The notes under the pieces: generated by a model
Databases searched by the model: none
Seen by the model: the letters and a program-made list of their open reading frames with translations, nothing else
What the model was told of the DNA's origin: nothing
Shown: positions 1-8,564 of the stretch, one piece after another
Position numbering within the stretch: position 1 is the first letter of the stretch
How the letters are laid out: every line of letters begins with the position of its first letter
Source of the DNA: Micrococcales bacterium 31B
GTDB taxonomy: Bacteria; Actinomycetota; Actinomycetes; Actinomycetales; Dermabacteraceae
Length of the DNA: 64,000 nt
Assembly (NCBI GenBank): GCA_022803075.1
Contig: JAFFTF010000004.1
Location: 62,001 to 126,000, forward strand
Reading direction: 5' to 3'
Made by a program: the position numbers and the translations under genes

Positions 1-1860
1 AGGCTTCTGCTGGGCCTCGCGTTCGGCGCCGCCCTGGTCGTTGTGGCAATCCTCGTGCTCGCCTATGCCCTGATTCCCGTGCCCCGCCCCAATGACTTCG
101 CCATCTCCCAATCGACCACGGTGTACTACTCGGACGGTAAGACCGAAATCGGTCGCTTCTCTGAGGTTAATCGCGAGGTCATCGCGGCGGAGGAGATCCC
201 CCTCGACATGAAGCAGGCCATCGTCGCCTCCGAAGACAGCGCGTTCTACTCCAATAGTGGTGTCGACCCCAAGGGCATCGCCCGCGCCCTCGTCAACAAT
301 GCCCGCGGCAACGCACAGCAGGGCGCCTCCACCATCACGATGCAATACATCGAAAACTACTATCGCGGCACCGATAAGACGTACCTGGGCAAGGTCCGCG
401 AGGCCCTGCTCGCGTACAAGATCGAACGGCAGTTCAACAAGGACACCATTCTCTCGAGTTACCTCAACACCATCTACTTTGGCCGCGGGGCGTACGGGAT
501 CCAGCGGGCGGCACAGGCGTACTACGGCAAGGATGCCACGGAACTCACCGCGAGCGAATGTGCTCTGCTGGCCGGCATCGTGCCCGCCCCGAGCGCTTAC
601 GACCCCGCGCTGAGCCCCGGCATCGCGCGCGAGCGCTGGGAGCGCGTGCTCGACCGCATGGTGCTCTCGGGCGGGCTGACCCCAGCCGAACGCGAGCAGC
701 AGGTCATGCCGGAGACTATCTCGTACCGACTCGAACAGGCCTACCAGGGGCCCAACGGTTATCTCATGGCGATGGTGCACGATGAGCTGCGCACGACGGT
801 GGGGATCAGCGAGGACGAAATCGAACGCGGTGGCCTGCGCGTCGTCACGACTTTGAACGCGGACGCCCAGGCGGCCACGTTCCGCGCCGTCAAGGGTTTG
901 GTCGGCCGGCCCGAGGGCACGCAGGTGGGTGTCGCATCCGTGGATCCGACGAGTGGGGCCGTGCTCGCCGTCTATGGAGGCGACGATTATCTGAAGACAC
1001 CTAACAACAACGCCACCCAGGCCATCGTGCAGGGCGGCGCCCTCTTCAAGCCGTTCGCGTTGGCCGCCGCCGTGGAGTCCGGCACTCGGCTGGACCAGCC
1101 CCTGACCGATCTCGCGAGTGACGCGCCGCGCGATCCCTTGGCCGCGGGGGTGCAGCAGGTGCGTCGCATCGACCCGAACACGGGAGTCGCGACGGTGAGC
1201 GTGCTGGCCGCGACGGCCTTCGCGTTGGATTCTCCGTATACGCAGTTGAACGCCGAGGTGGGCGGGACTCGAACGCGAGCCGCGGCGCTGGCTGCGGGGA
1301 TCCCCACCGACACCTTCGGCCTCGACGACTCCGACCTGAACGTGCTCGGTACGGCCGCGCCCCGGCCCCTCGAAATCGCGACCGCGTACGCGACGTTCGC
1401 CTCGGGCGGGCAGCGCCACACTCCGTACATCGTGGCGAGCGTGACATCGCCCGGTGGTAAGCGTTATCTCGCGCAGCCGGTGGCCGACACGGTGTTTACC
1501 TCTGATGTCGCGAGTTCGGTGAACTACGCCCTCTCTGCGGCCGTGACGGACGGCGTGGCCCGGCCCGCCGCCGCGCTCGGGCGCCCCGCTGCGGCCATGA
1601 GTGCCACGAATGGCACCACGTCACTCTGGTTCGCCGGGTACACCCCGCAGATCTCCACCGCGGTCGCGATCTTTGCGACCGACGCCGAGGGGCGGCCGGC
1701 GGCCCTCAAACCCTTTGGCAGGTACGATACGCTCGCTGGCAGCGGACAACCCGCCGATGTGTGGCTCACGGTGCAGGCCGCCTACCTACGGGGAGAGCCG
1801 ACACAGGCGTTCGTGCGGCCTCCCGAACGCCTGATCAGCGGGGCGGCACCGGCGGCGTAA
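1..1860 (+). CDS. Class A penicillin-binding protein, GT51 with degenerate transpeptidase domain (5' partial)
   Basis: The gene enters from outside the window, so its start is unseen; 619 residues are visible. They begin with a membrane anchor (about residues 2-24), followed by a GT51 glycosyltransferase domain with EDSAFY at residue 78 and QGASTITMQ near 106, which polymerises lipid II on the outer face of the membrane. The second domain resembles a penicillin-binding transpeptidase but all three active-site boxes are altered: the SxxK serine is Ala347 (GGALFKPF, Lys350 kept), SxN appears as ALD, and KTG is replaced by MSA at 533-535 before NGTTSLWFAGYTPQ. The fold context is otherwise well kept, so this looks like an intact gene for a glycosyltransferase with a non-catalytic transpeptidase module. 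Family assignment is confident; loss of transpeptidase activity is inferred. Confidence 0.9.
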   Translation, partial: RLLLGLAFGAALVVVAILVLAYALIPVPRPNDFAISQSTTVYYSDGKTEIGRFSEVNREVIAAEEIPLDMKQAIVASEDSAFYSNSGVDPKGIARALVNNARGNAQQGASTITMQYIENYYRGTDKTYLGKVREALLAYKIERQFNKDTILSSYLNTIYFGRGAYGIQRAAQAYYGKDATELTASECALLAGIVPAPSAYDPALSPGIARERWERVLDRMVLSGGLTPAEREQQVMPETISYRLEQAYQGPNGYLMAMVHDELRTTVGISEDEIERGGLRVVTTLNADAQAATFRAVKGLVGRPEGTQVGVASVDPTSGAVLAVYGGDDYLKTPNNNATQAIVQGGALFKPFALAAAVESGTRLDQPLTDLASDAPRDPLAAGVQQVRRIDPNTGVATVSVLAATAFALDSPYTQLNAEVGGTRTRAAALAAGIPTDTFGLDDSDLNVLGTAAPRPLEIATAYATFASGGQRHTPYIVASVTSPGGKRYLAQPVADTVFTSDVASSVNYALSAAVTDGVARPAAALGRPAAAMSATNGTTSLWFAGYTPQISTAVAIFATDAEGRPAALKPFGRYDTLAGSGQPADVWLTVQAAYLRGEPTQAFVRPPERLISGAAPAA

Positions 1861-1868
1861 CCGGGGCC

Positions 1869-1903
1869 GCGCCGCCCGAACGAGACGCGCCGCCCGAACG
1901 AGA
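1869..1903. repeat. Tandem 17-bp repeat between PBP and methyltransferase genes
   Basis: GCGCCGCCCGAACGAGA occurs twice with an 18-bp period, directly before the next start codon. The second copy supplies the GAGA stretch that may serve as a weak ribosome-binding site. Confidence 0.6.
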
Positions 1904-1908
1904 GTGAC

Positions 1909-2988
1909 ATGACTGAATCCCTTCCTCCCAGCGCGGTCGCGCCCGACGGGGTGACCCGGCTACTGGTGGACCTCGCGTCCGAGAGCCTGCCGGGCGCGAC
2001 CCGGGTGCTGGTGGTCGACGACCCCGACGGTGCGTTGGCGCTCGCCGCGGCCCGCGCGGGCTGCGAGGTTGAGATCTGGTGTGACTCGCTCGTGCACGAG
2101 CGGGCGGCGGGGGCGGCCTGCGCCCAGTTGCCTCGGGTGCGCGTGGTGGATCGACCGGGGGCGAGCGATCTGGCGCTGGTCCGCCTGCCGAAGTCGTTGG
2201 GTGCGCTCGCCGAAATCTGCGATGCGATTGCGCGTGCGGGCTGCACCGGGGCGATCTTTGCGGGTCGCGTCAAATACATGACTCCGCGGCAGAACGCGGT
2301 GATAGCGCGCTACTTCGAGGGCGTGCACGCGACCCGGGGCCGGTTCAAGTCGCGGGGCATCGTCGCGGGGTCGCCGCGGGGCCGGCTACCGGTCGAGGGC
2401 GAATTGTGGCAGGTTGTGGACGCCCAGGTGGCCGGGCTGGCACTGCAGGTGCACAGCCGCAGCGGAACTTTCGGAGCTGGAAAAATTGATTTTGGCAGTG
2501 CATTTTTGCTAGAGAACATGGGCACCTTCTTGCTGCAACAATTACCAAATCGACCCCTTGTGGCGCTCGACATGGGTTGTGGCAATGGAATTATTGCAGC
2601 ATTCCTAGCCTCCTCTAGCGGCAACGTTAGCGTCACGGCCAGCGACATCTCACGCTCCGCAGTGACCTCCGCGAACGCCACCTTTGCCGCCAACCATCTC
2701 GACTCCGCCGTCGCCCTCAGGTCTGACGCTCTCGATCACGCCGAGCCCGGCAGCGTCGACCTGGTCATCACCAACCCGCCCTTTCACGACGGCGGAGCAG
2801 TCGACACCGCGATGTCGCAACGGCTCTTTGCGGGCGCCGGTCGGGCACTCGCTCCCGGCGGCGAGCTGTGGTGCGTGTTCAACTCCATGCTGCGTTATCG
2901 GCCCCTACTCACCGAGGCCGTGGGCGCCACCACCCTGATCGCCCAGAATCGAAAGTTCACGGTCACGCGCAGCGTCAAGTCCCGTTAA
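1909..2988 (+). CDS. RsmC/RlmG-like rRNA guanine-N2 methyltransferase
   Basis: A 359-residue class I SAM-dependent methyltransferase. The C-terminal half carries the SAM loop ALDMGCGNGIIAAFL (about residue 220) and the catalytic NPPFHDGG motif (about 288), which is typical of enzymes methylating the exocyclic N2 of guanine in rRNA (RsmC for 16S, RlmG for 23S). The N-terminal half is a divergent non-catalytic methyltransferase-like domain, the two-domain layout usual for RsmC/RlmG. The target base cannot be decided here. ATG is preceded by GAGAGTGAC, a weak ribosome-binding site. A low-GC stretch (about 2465-2640) sits at the domain junction, and the coding strand changes there from G-rich to C-rich. 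Confidence 0.82.
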   Translation: MTESLPPSAVAPDGVTRLLVDLASESLPGATRVLVVDDPDGALALAAARAGCEVEIWCDSLVHERAAGAACAQLPRVRVVDRPGASDLALVRLPKSLGALAEICDAIARAGCTGAIFAGRVKYMTPRQNAVIARYFEGVHATRGRFKSRGIVAGSPRGRLPVEGELWQVVDAQVAGLALQVHSRSGTFGAGKIDFGSAFLLENMGTFLLQQLPNRPLVALDMGCGNGIIAAFLASSSGNVSVTASDISRSAVTSANATFAANHLDSAVALRSDALDHAEPGSVDLVITNPPFHDGGAVDTAMSQRLFAGAGRALAPGGELWCVFNSMLRYRPLLTEAVGATTLIAQNRKFTVTRSVKSR

Positions 2989-3089
2989 GCCGAGTTCACA
3001 GTCCGTCACCCAGGGCACCGCAAAATGGTTACCCGGAGCCCACAGTGCTGAAATGAGGTCAATCGCAACCACGGCAGAAACGGAAACCC

Positions 3090-5279
3090 ATGGATCTCGA
3101 CTACCTGCGCGGGCAGACCGTGCTCGTGGTGGGTGATGGTCGGCCCGCCTATCGCCGCGCCTGCGCATTCCGGGCCGCGGGGGCGCACGTCACGACGCTG
3201 ACGCGCCACGGCGAGTGGAGCTTCGACACGGGCTCCCTGCCGCGCCTGGCCGTCACCCTCGGCCTCGAAGGCCACGTGGTGCACGCGCCCGAACTCAACC
3301 ACCTGGCGCAGATCCGCATGTGCCACGCAGTGCAGCTTGACGTGACCTTGTACGCCGGGGAGGATTCCCGCCGCGCGGCGATGCGCCTGCATCCGGCCGG
3401 CAGCGCCGCCCGCCAGGACGACCTCATCCGCGAGGCCTGGCTGGTTGAGATCGTGACGGACGATGACGACCTGGCCACCGAGTGGGCGGAGCGGGCGGCG
3501 GCCCTCAAGCGCCCCGTCGCTCGCCGCGCAGCGCCACAGCCGGTGGATGTCACGCTGGTCGGCGGCGGGCCGGGGGGCTCCGAGCTCCTGACCGTGGCCG
3601 GCCTGGCGGCGCTCGAGGAGGCAGACGTTGTGTTCGTCGACCGGTTGGGGCCCGGACGCGAGGTACCCCACCTGGCCCCGGGAGCCCTCGTCATCGATGT
3701 GGGTAAGGCGCCGGGTCACCACCGGGTGCCTCAGGCGCAGATCGAGGATCTGCTGCTTCGGTTTGCGGCCGAGGGTGCCCGAGTGGTGCGCCTCAAGGGG
3801 GGCGACCCGTTTGTGTTCGGGCGCGGCGGGGAGGAACTCTCGAGCGCGCTCGAGGCGGGCCTCAGCGTTGACTCGATTCCGGGCATCACGAGCGCCATCG
3901 CCGTGCCGGCCGCGGTGGGCATCCCGGTGACGCATCGGGAGGTGACGCGCGCGTTCACGGTGATCTCGGGTCACGAGGAGTTTACGGACGCCGAGTGCCG
4001 CGGACTCATCGATACCGGCGGAACCATCGTGATCCTGATGGGGATCGGCACCCTGGAGCCCAACGTGCGCGGATTGCTGCGGCACGGGTTGCCCGGCGAG
4101 ACACCGGTGTCGATCGTGGAGAACGGCCACACCCCGCAGCAGCGCGAGGTGCGTGCGTCGCTCGCGGAGGTGTCGCTGGTTGCGGCGCGCGAACGGGTAC
4201 GAAACCCTGCCGTTATCGTCATCGGAAATACCGTTGAGAAAGCTGCAAATCTCTCTTCTGATGCTGCAACAGTTGCATTGCAAGATCGCAAAAGCAATCT
4301 TCAAGATCTTCTGGCACCTGCAAAACTAAGAATCGTGAGCGACAGCCCCGAGCCTCGCGACGACACTCAAGACGTGCTGCCGCTACTGCGGGGGTACCGC
4401 ATCGCCGTCACCGCCGACCGCCGCAGCAACGAGCAGATCGAGGCGTTTCAACGCCGAGGCGCGGACGTGCTCCATGCGCCCACCATGCGCATCGTCCCCG
4501 TCGCCGACGATGCCACACTGCGAAGCGACACGGCCGCGATCGTGCGTGCCCGCCCCGACATCGCGCTCATCACGACAGCGCAGGGGCTCTACGGCTGGCT
4601 CGATGCTCAGGCTGACACCACCGAAGACGCCACCCTGCCCACCCTGCCCACCCTGCCCACCCTGCACGAAACTCTCGCCCGCGCTGAGATCCTCGTGCGC
4701 GGCCCGAAGGCCCGCGGCGGGGTGCGCGCACGCGGGCTACGCGATGCCGGGGTCGCCACCGACGAGACTACTGCCTCCCTCGTCGACCTGGCGCTCGAGC
4801 GTGCGGCCGCAATCCAGGCGGCCCGCACCCGTCATCAGGCAACCACCCCAGCCACCGGCCTCACCATCGCCCTCCAACTCCACGGCTACACCGACGAGCA
4901 GCAGATCGCGCGGCTCACCGCGGCCGGCCACCGCGTGCTCACGGCCGCCCCCTACCGCTGGCAGGGCCCACCCGATCCCCAGGCCGTCACGCGGCTACTC
5001 GACGACATCATCGAACGCCGAGTGCACGCCGTCACCTTCACCGCCGCGCCAGCCGCGGCCTCCCTGCTCGCCGTGGCCCGCGCGTCCGGCCTGACCGAGC
5101 CCCTGCGCGAGGCCTTCGCGGCCGACGTACTGGCCGCCGCCGTGGGGCCCGTGACCGCGCAGCCCCTGCTCGACGCGGGAGTTCGTACGAGTTTCCCGCC
5201 GCGGCACCGACTCGGGGCGCTCGTCAAACATGTCTCCGAGAGCCTCCTGCGCGATCGCCCCCCGATGCACGCCTCATGA
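3090..5279 (+). CDS. Trifunctional siroheme protein: precorrin-2 dehydrogenase-like, uroporphyrinogen-III methyltransferase and uroporphyrinogen-III synthase
   Basis: The 729 residues contain three domains. Residues 1-150 are Met8/SirC-like, with a dinucleotide-binding start (TVLVVGDGRPAYRRA); they would oxidise precorrin-2 to sirohydrochlorin. Residues 152-395 are a SAM-dependent uroporphyrinogen-III C-methyltransferase (VDVTLVGGGPGGSELLT, VVRLKGGDPFVFGRGGEE, IPGITSAIAVPAAVGIPVTHR). Residues 430-725 match HemD, which cyclises hydroxymethylbilane to uroporphyrinogen III. Together they would give sirohydrochlorin in one polypeptide, and the overlapping next gene would insert metal. The Met8 part is short and its NAD loop is divergent, so its activity is less certain. 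A 9-bp repeat encodes TLPTLPTLPTL inside the HemD part, and a low-GC patch (4205-4340) marks the methyltransferase/HemD junction. Confidence 0.88.
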   Translation: MDLDYLRGQTVLVVGDGRPAYRRACAFRAAGAHVTTLTRHGEWSFDTGSLPRLAVTLGLEGHVVHAPELNHLAQIRMCHAVQLDVTLYAGEDSRRAAMRLHPAGSAARQDDLIREAWLVEIVTDDDDLATEWAERAAALKRPVARRAAPQPVDVTLVGGGPGGSELLTVAGLAALEEADVVFVDRLGPGREVPHLAPGALVIDVGKAPGHHRVPQAQIEDLLLRFAAEGARVVRLKGGDPFVFGRGGEELSSALEAGLSVDSIPGITSAIAVPAAVGIPVTHREVTRAFTVISGHEEFTDAECRGLIDTGGTIVILMGIGTLEPNVRGLLRHGLPGETPVSIVENGHTPQQREVRASLAEVSLVAARERVRNPAVIVIGNTVEKAANLSSDAATVALQDRKSNLQDLLAPAKLRIVSDSPEPRDDTQDVLPLLRGYRIAVTADRRSNEQIEAFQRRGADVLHAPTMRIVPVADDATLRSDTAAIVRARPDIALITTAQGLYGWLDAQADTTEDATLPTLPTLPTLHETLARAEILVRGPKARGGVRARGLRDAGVATDETTASLVDLALERAAAIQAARTRHQATTPATGLTIALQLHGYTDEQQIARLTAAGHRVLTAAPYRWQGPPDPQAVTRLLDDIIERRVHAVTFTAAPAAASLLAVARASGLTEPLREAFAADVLAAAVGPVTAQPLLDAGVRTSFPPRHRLGALVKHVSESLLRDRPPMHAS
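4632..4664. repeat. In-frame 9-bp tandem repeat in the HemD domain
   Basis: The unit ACCCTGCCC is repeated about 3.7 times and encodes the tripeptide TLP repeatedly. It lies in a loop-like region, so copy-number change would lengthen the protein without shifting the frame. Confidence 0.8.
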
Positions 5280-6037
5280 CCGAGACGCCCCTCATCGGCC
5301 TCGCCCACGGCAGCCGCCACCCCGCCACCCGCGCCGCAGTCGAGGAGGTCATGGCGCGAGCGTCGCTGCTCGCGGGCGGAGTGCCCGCCCGCGCGGCGTT
5401 TCTCGACCTCACCGAACCCGACCTCGAAACGGTCTGCCGCGACCTCGTCGCAGCGGGCCACACGCAGGCCGTCGTCGTGCCGCTGTTGTTCACGAATGCT
5501 TACCACGCGCGCGTTGACACCCCCCAGGCCGTGAAACGCGCCGAAACCGCCACGGGCCTGCGCCTGAGGCGTGCCGACATCCTCGGCATCGACCCCTCGA
5601 TCGCCGAGGGCCTGCTGCACCGCGCCCGCGAGGCCGGGCTCGACGGCTCCGACCCCATCTCGCTCTATGCCGTCGGGTCGTCCTCCGCCGCCGCGAACGA
5701 GGAGGTACGTGAACTGGCCCGCGACCTCGCCCTACGGCGACCCGGCACCTCCGCCACCGCGTCATTCGCCACCTCGGCGGAGCCCCGGGGGCGCGACCTC
5801 GCCGCGGCCCTCGAACCGGGCGATCGTCTCGTGTTTGCGTCCCTCTTCTTGGCGCCCGGCACCCTCTTGGATACATTACATACGGCGCACCCGAGCCCAG
5901 CGCGGGCTCGCATAGCCGCGCCCCTGGGCGTCCTCGCCGCCCCCGCCATCGCCCGGCGCTACCTGGGCGCACTCTCTGAAGGACACAACCCGTGGCGACA
6001 TTGCCCCGCTGGATCCGCAGGCTCGACGGCTTCCTGA
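5276..6037 (+). CDS. Sirohydrochlorin chelatase (SirB/CbiX family)
   Basis: A 253-residue cytoplasmic chelatase expected to insert Fe2+ into sirohydrochlorin to make siroheme for sulfite or nitrite reductases; Co2+ insertion is the family alternative. The start GLAHGSRHPATRAAVEEVM carries the first active-site His, and VVVPLLFTNAYHARVDTP carries the second. Length fits a two-half CbiX protein. The ATG overlaps the preceding stop (ATGA), so translation is coupled to the siroheme fusion gene, which makes iron the likelier metal. The C-terminal tail after ARRYLGAL is not conserved-looking and overlaps the next gene by 46 bases. Confidence 0.85.
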   Translation: MTETPLIGLAHGSRHPATRAAVEEVMARASLLAGGVPARAAFLDLTEPDLETVCRDLVAAGHTQAVVVPLLFTNAYHARVDTPQAVKRAETATGLRLRRADILGIDPSIAEGLLHRAREAGLDGSDPISLYAVGSSSAAANEEVRELARDLALRRPGTSATASFATSAEPRGRDLAAALEPGDRLVFASLFLAPGTLLDTLHTAHPSPARARIAAPLGVLAAPAIARRYLGALSEGHNPWRHCPAGSAGSTAS

Positions 6038-6963
6038 TTCTGCTCGTTCTCACCGTCGTCATCGCCACTCTGCTGCCCGCCCGCGGCAGCATGGCCCCGA
6101 TCATGGACGGCGCCTCCACCGCGGGCATCTTCTTGCTGTTCTTCCTCTACGGCGCGCGGCTGCCCACGCGCGAGGCCATCGCGGCGCTCAAGGAGTGGCG
6201 GCTGCACGGCGTCACGCTCGCGATCACGTTCTTGCTGTTCCCCCTGCTCGGGCTCCTGGCGCTGCTGATTCCCGACACGCTCATGCATGCTGACCTGCGA
6301 CTTGGGCTGCTGTTTCTCACCCTGCTGCCGTCGACCGTGCAGAGTTCGATCGCATTGACCTCACTCGCGGGCGGCAACGTGCCCGCGGCGATCTGCTCCG
6401 CGAGCTTCTCGAACCTGCTGGGCGTGGTCGTGACCCCGCTGCTCGTGACGATCTACATGCACGCCGACGCCGGCATCAACGCGAGCTCGGTGCTCAACAT
6501 CGTCACGCAGTTGCTCGTTCCCTTCGTGCTCGGCCAGCTGCTGCAACGCTGGATCGGCCCCTTCATCAAGCGGCACACCATTCTCACCAAGATCGTCGAC
6601 CGGGGTTCCATTCTGCTCGTCGTGTACACGGCGTTCAGCCACGGTGTCGTCGCGGGCATCTGGTCGCGCACCCCGTGGGTGCAGATCGTGCTGGTGGGCG
6701 TCGCCTGCTGCGTGCTCCTCGCGCTCGCGCTCAGCATTTCGGCGCTGATCGCACGCTGGTGCGGGTTCACCCTGCCCGACCGCATCGTGGTGTTGTTCTG
6801 CGGCTCCAAGAAATCGATGGCGAGCGGCCTGCCCATCGCGAACGTGCTGTTGCCCGCCGCGAGCGTGAGCGTGATGATCCTGCCGCTCATGCTGTTCCAT
6901 CAGATTCAGTTGATGGTGTGCGCCGTGATTGCGCGCCGCCTCGCCAAGGCGCCGCGCGACTAG
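5992..6963 (+). CDS. Bile acid:sodium symporter-like (BASS/SBF-like) membrane transporter
   Basis: A 323-residue polytopic protein with about ten hydrophobic segments, beginning with WIRRLDGFLILLVLTVVIAT. The layout and the stretch FCGSKKSMASGLPIANVLLP near residue 265 fit the SBF-like branch of the bile acid:sodium symporter superfamily (YfeH type); the substrate is unknown. The GTG start at 5992 has GAAGGA eight bases upstream and lies inside the end of the chelatase gene, so it is probably co-translated. The link to siroheme synthesis is positional only. Confidence 0.82.
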   Translation: MATLPRWIRRLDGFLILLVLTVVIATLLPARGSMAPIMDGASTAGIFLLFFLYGARLPTREAIAALKEWRLHGVTLAITFLLFPLLGLLALLIPDTLMHADLRLGLLFLTLLPSTVQSSIALTSLAGGNVPAAICSASFSNLLGVVVTPLLVTIYMHADAGINASSVLNIVTQLLVPFVLGQLLQRWIGPFIKRHTILTKIVDRGSILLVVYTAFSHGVVAGIWSRTPWVQIVLVGVACCVLLALALSISALIARWCGFTLPDRIVVLFCGSKKSMASGLPIANVLLPAASVSVMILPLMLFHQIQLMVCAVIARRLAKAPRD

Positions 6964-7034
6964 CGGGCCACCGGAGCGTCCGGCCGGACGCCCCGGCCCT
7001 CCCTGGCAGCGCCCCCACCGCAGCCCGCGGCCGC

Positions 7035-8480
7035 TTAGGCCTCGCGGCTCTCCCACCAGGCCAGCAGCTCTGCCCGGGCCTCGTCGAAGTCGAGCGGGCC
7101 GCGCTCGAACCGCACCTCGAGCAGGTGCTTGTACGCGGCACCGACCTCGCGGCCGGGTTTAATGCCGAGGATCTCCATGATCTGCTCGCCATTGAGCGAG
7201 GGGCGCACGGCGGCGAGTTCTTCTTTTTCGCTGAGCTCTTCGATGCGGTGTTCGAGGTCGTCGTAGTCGGTCGCGAGCTTGCGCGCACGCGCCCGATTGC
7301 GGGTCGTGCAGTCGGAACGCGTGAGGCGGTGGAGCCGGTGCAGCACGTCGCCGGCATCGGTCACGTAGCGGCGCACGGCCGCGTCGGTCCAACTCTGGTC
7401 GCCGTACCCGTGAAACCGCAGGTGCAGCTCGATGAGGCGCGAAACGGCCTTGATGGTGTCGTTGTCGAACTTCAGAGCGCGCATGCGCCGTCGCGCCATT
7501 TTGGCGCCCACGATTTCGTGATGGTGAAACGACACGCCCCCGCCCGGCTCGAAGCGACGCGTGGGCGGTTTGCCAATGTCGTGCAGCAGGGCCGCCCAGC
7601 GCAGCACGAGGTCGGGGGCCGGCACGGCGCCGTCGGGCCCGGTCTCCAGCGCGATGGCCTGGTCGAGCACCGTGAGGGAGTGCTCGTAGACGTCCTTGTG
7701 GCGGTGATGCTCGTCCATCTCCAGCGTGAGCGCCGGCAATTCGGGTAGCACGTGGTCGGCCAGGCCGAACTCGACGAGCGCCTCGAAGCCGCGGCGGGGT
7801 GATTCGGCGAGGATCGTTTTGCACAGCTCGTCGCGCACCCGTTCGGCCGAGACGATGGCGATGCGGGGCGCCAGGGCGGTCATCGCTTCGCACACGCGTT
7901 GCGAGAGGCTGAAGCCCAGCTGGGCGGCGAAGCGGGCGCCGCGCAGCATACGCAGCGGGTCGTCGTCGAAACTCTGCTCGGGTGTGACGGGGGTGTCGAG
8001 TTCGCCGAGTTCTAGGGCGGAGACCCCATCGAAGGGGTCTACCAGTTCGAGGCTGGGCAGGCGCACCGCCATGGAGTTGACGGTGAAATCCCGCCGCGAG
8101 AGGTCGCCTTCGAGGGTGTCGCCGAAGTCAACCTGCTGGGGTTTGCGCGAGTCGGCGTCGTAGGTTTCGGTGCGGTAGGTGGTGATTTCGACTTTGAGGT
8201 CGCCGCGTTGCCCGCCGATCGTGCCGAAGTCGCGGCCCATCTCCCAGATGGACGAGCCCCAGGCGCGCAGGATCGCCTCGGTGTCGTCGGGGCGCGCCGA
8301 GGTGGTGAAGTCGAGGTCTGCGCAGTCGCGCCCGAGCAGGGCGTCGCGAACCGGGCCGCCGACGAGGGCCAGTTCGAATCCTGCCGCCTCGAAGCGGCGC
8401 CCGAGGTCGTGAACGGCATCGGGCAACTGAGAAAAGGTGTCGCGCACGCGGGCGCTGGCGGCGGAGGTTGAGGTAGCCAT
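7035..8480 (-). CDS. pcnA: CCA tRNA nucleotidyltransferase with HD domain
   Basis: A 481-residue class II nucleotidyltransferase that adds or repairs the 3' CCA of tRNAs. The N-terminal catalytic motif is LVGGPVRDALLGRDCADLDF, whose Asp pair binds metal; the RRDFTVNSMA and DPLRMLRGARFAAQLGF motifs follow, and a C-terminal HD domain contains LLHDIGKP. A GTG at 8519 is in frame, but family members start near MATSTSA, so ATG 8480 is preferred although no good ribosome-binding site precedes it. Neither tRNA in this window encodes CCA, which fits a need for this enzyme. It is divergent from the DUF6049-murJ operon, the usual actinobacterial arrangement. Confidence 0.93.
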   Translation of the reverse strand: MATSTSAASARVRDTFSQLPDAVHDLGRRFEAAGFELALVGGPVRDALLGRDCADLDFTTSARPDDTEAILRAWGSSIWEMGRDFGTIGGQRGDLKVEITTYRTETYDADSRKPQQVDFGDTLEGDLSRRDFTVNSMAVRLPSLELVDPFDGVSALELGELDTPVTPEQSFDDDPLRMLRGARFAAQLGFSLSQRVCEAMTALAPRIAIVSAERVRDELCKTILAESPRRGFEALVEFGLADHVLPELPALTLEMDEHHRHKDVYEHSLTVLDQAIALETGPDGAVPAPDLVLRWAALLHDIGKPPTRRFEPGGGVSFHHHEIVGAKMARRRMRALKFDNDTIKAVSRLIELHLRFHGYGDQSWTDAAVRRYVTDAGDVLHRLHRLTRSDCTTRNRARARKLATDYDDLEHRIEELSEKEELAAVRPSLNGEQIMEILGIKPGREVGAAYKHLLEVRFERGPLDFDEARAELLAWWESREA

Positions 8481-8564
8481 AATCAGTTCAATTGTTGCAG
8501 GTCTCTCGTGGGACCGCACCGCTCAGTTCACGGGTAGGCCCAGATTTCACATTACAGTGGAGCC

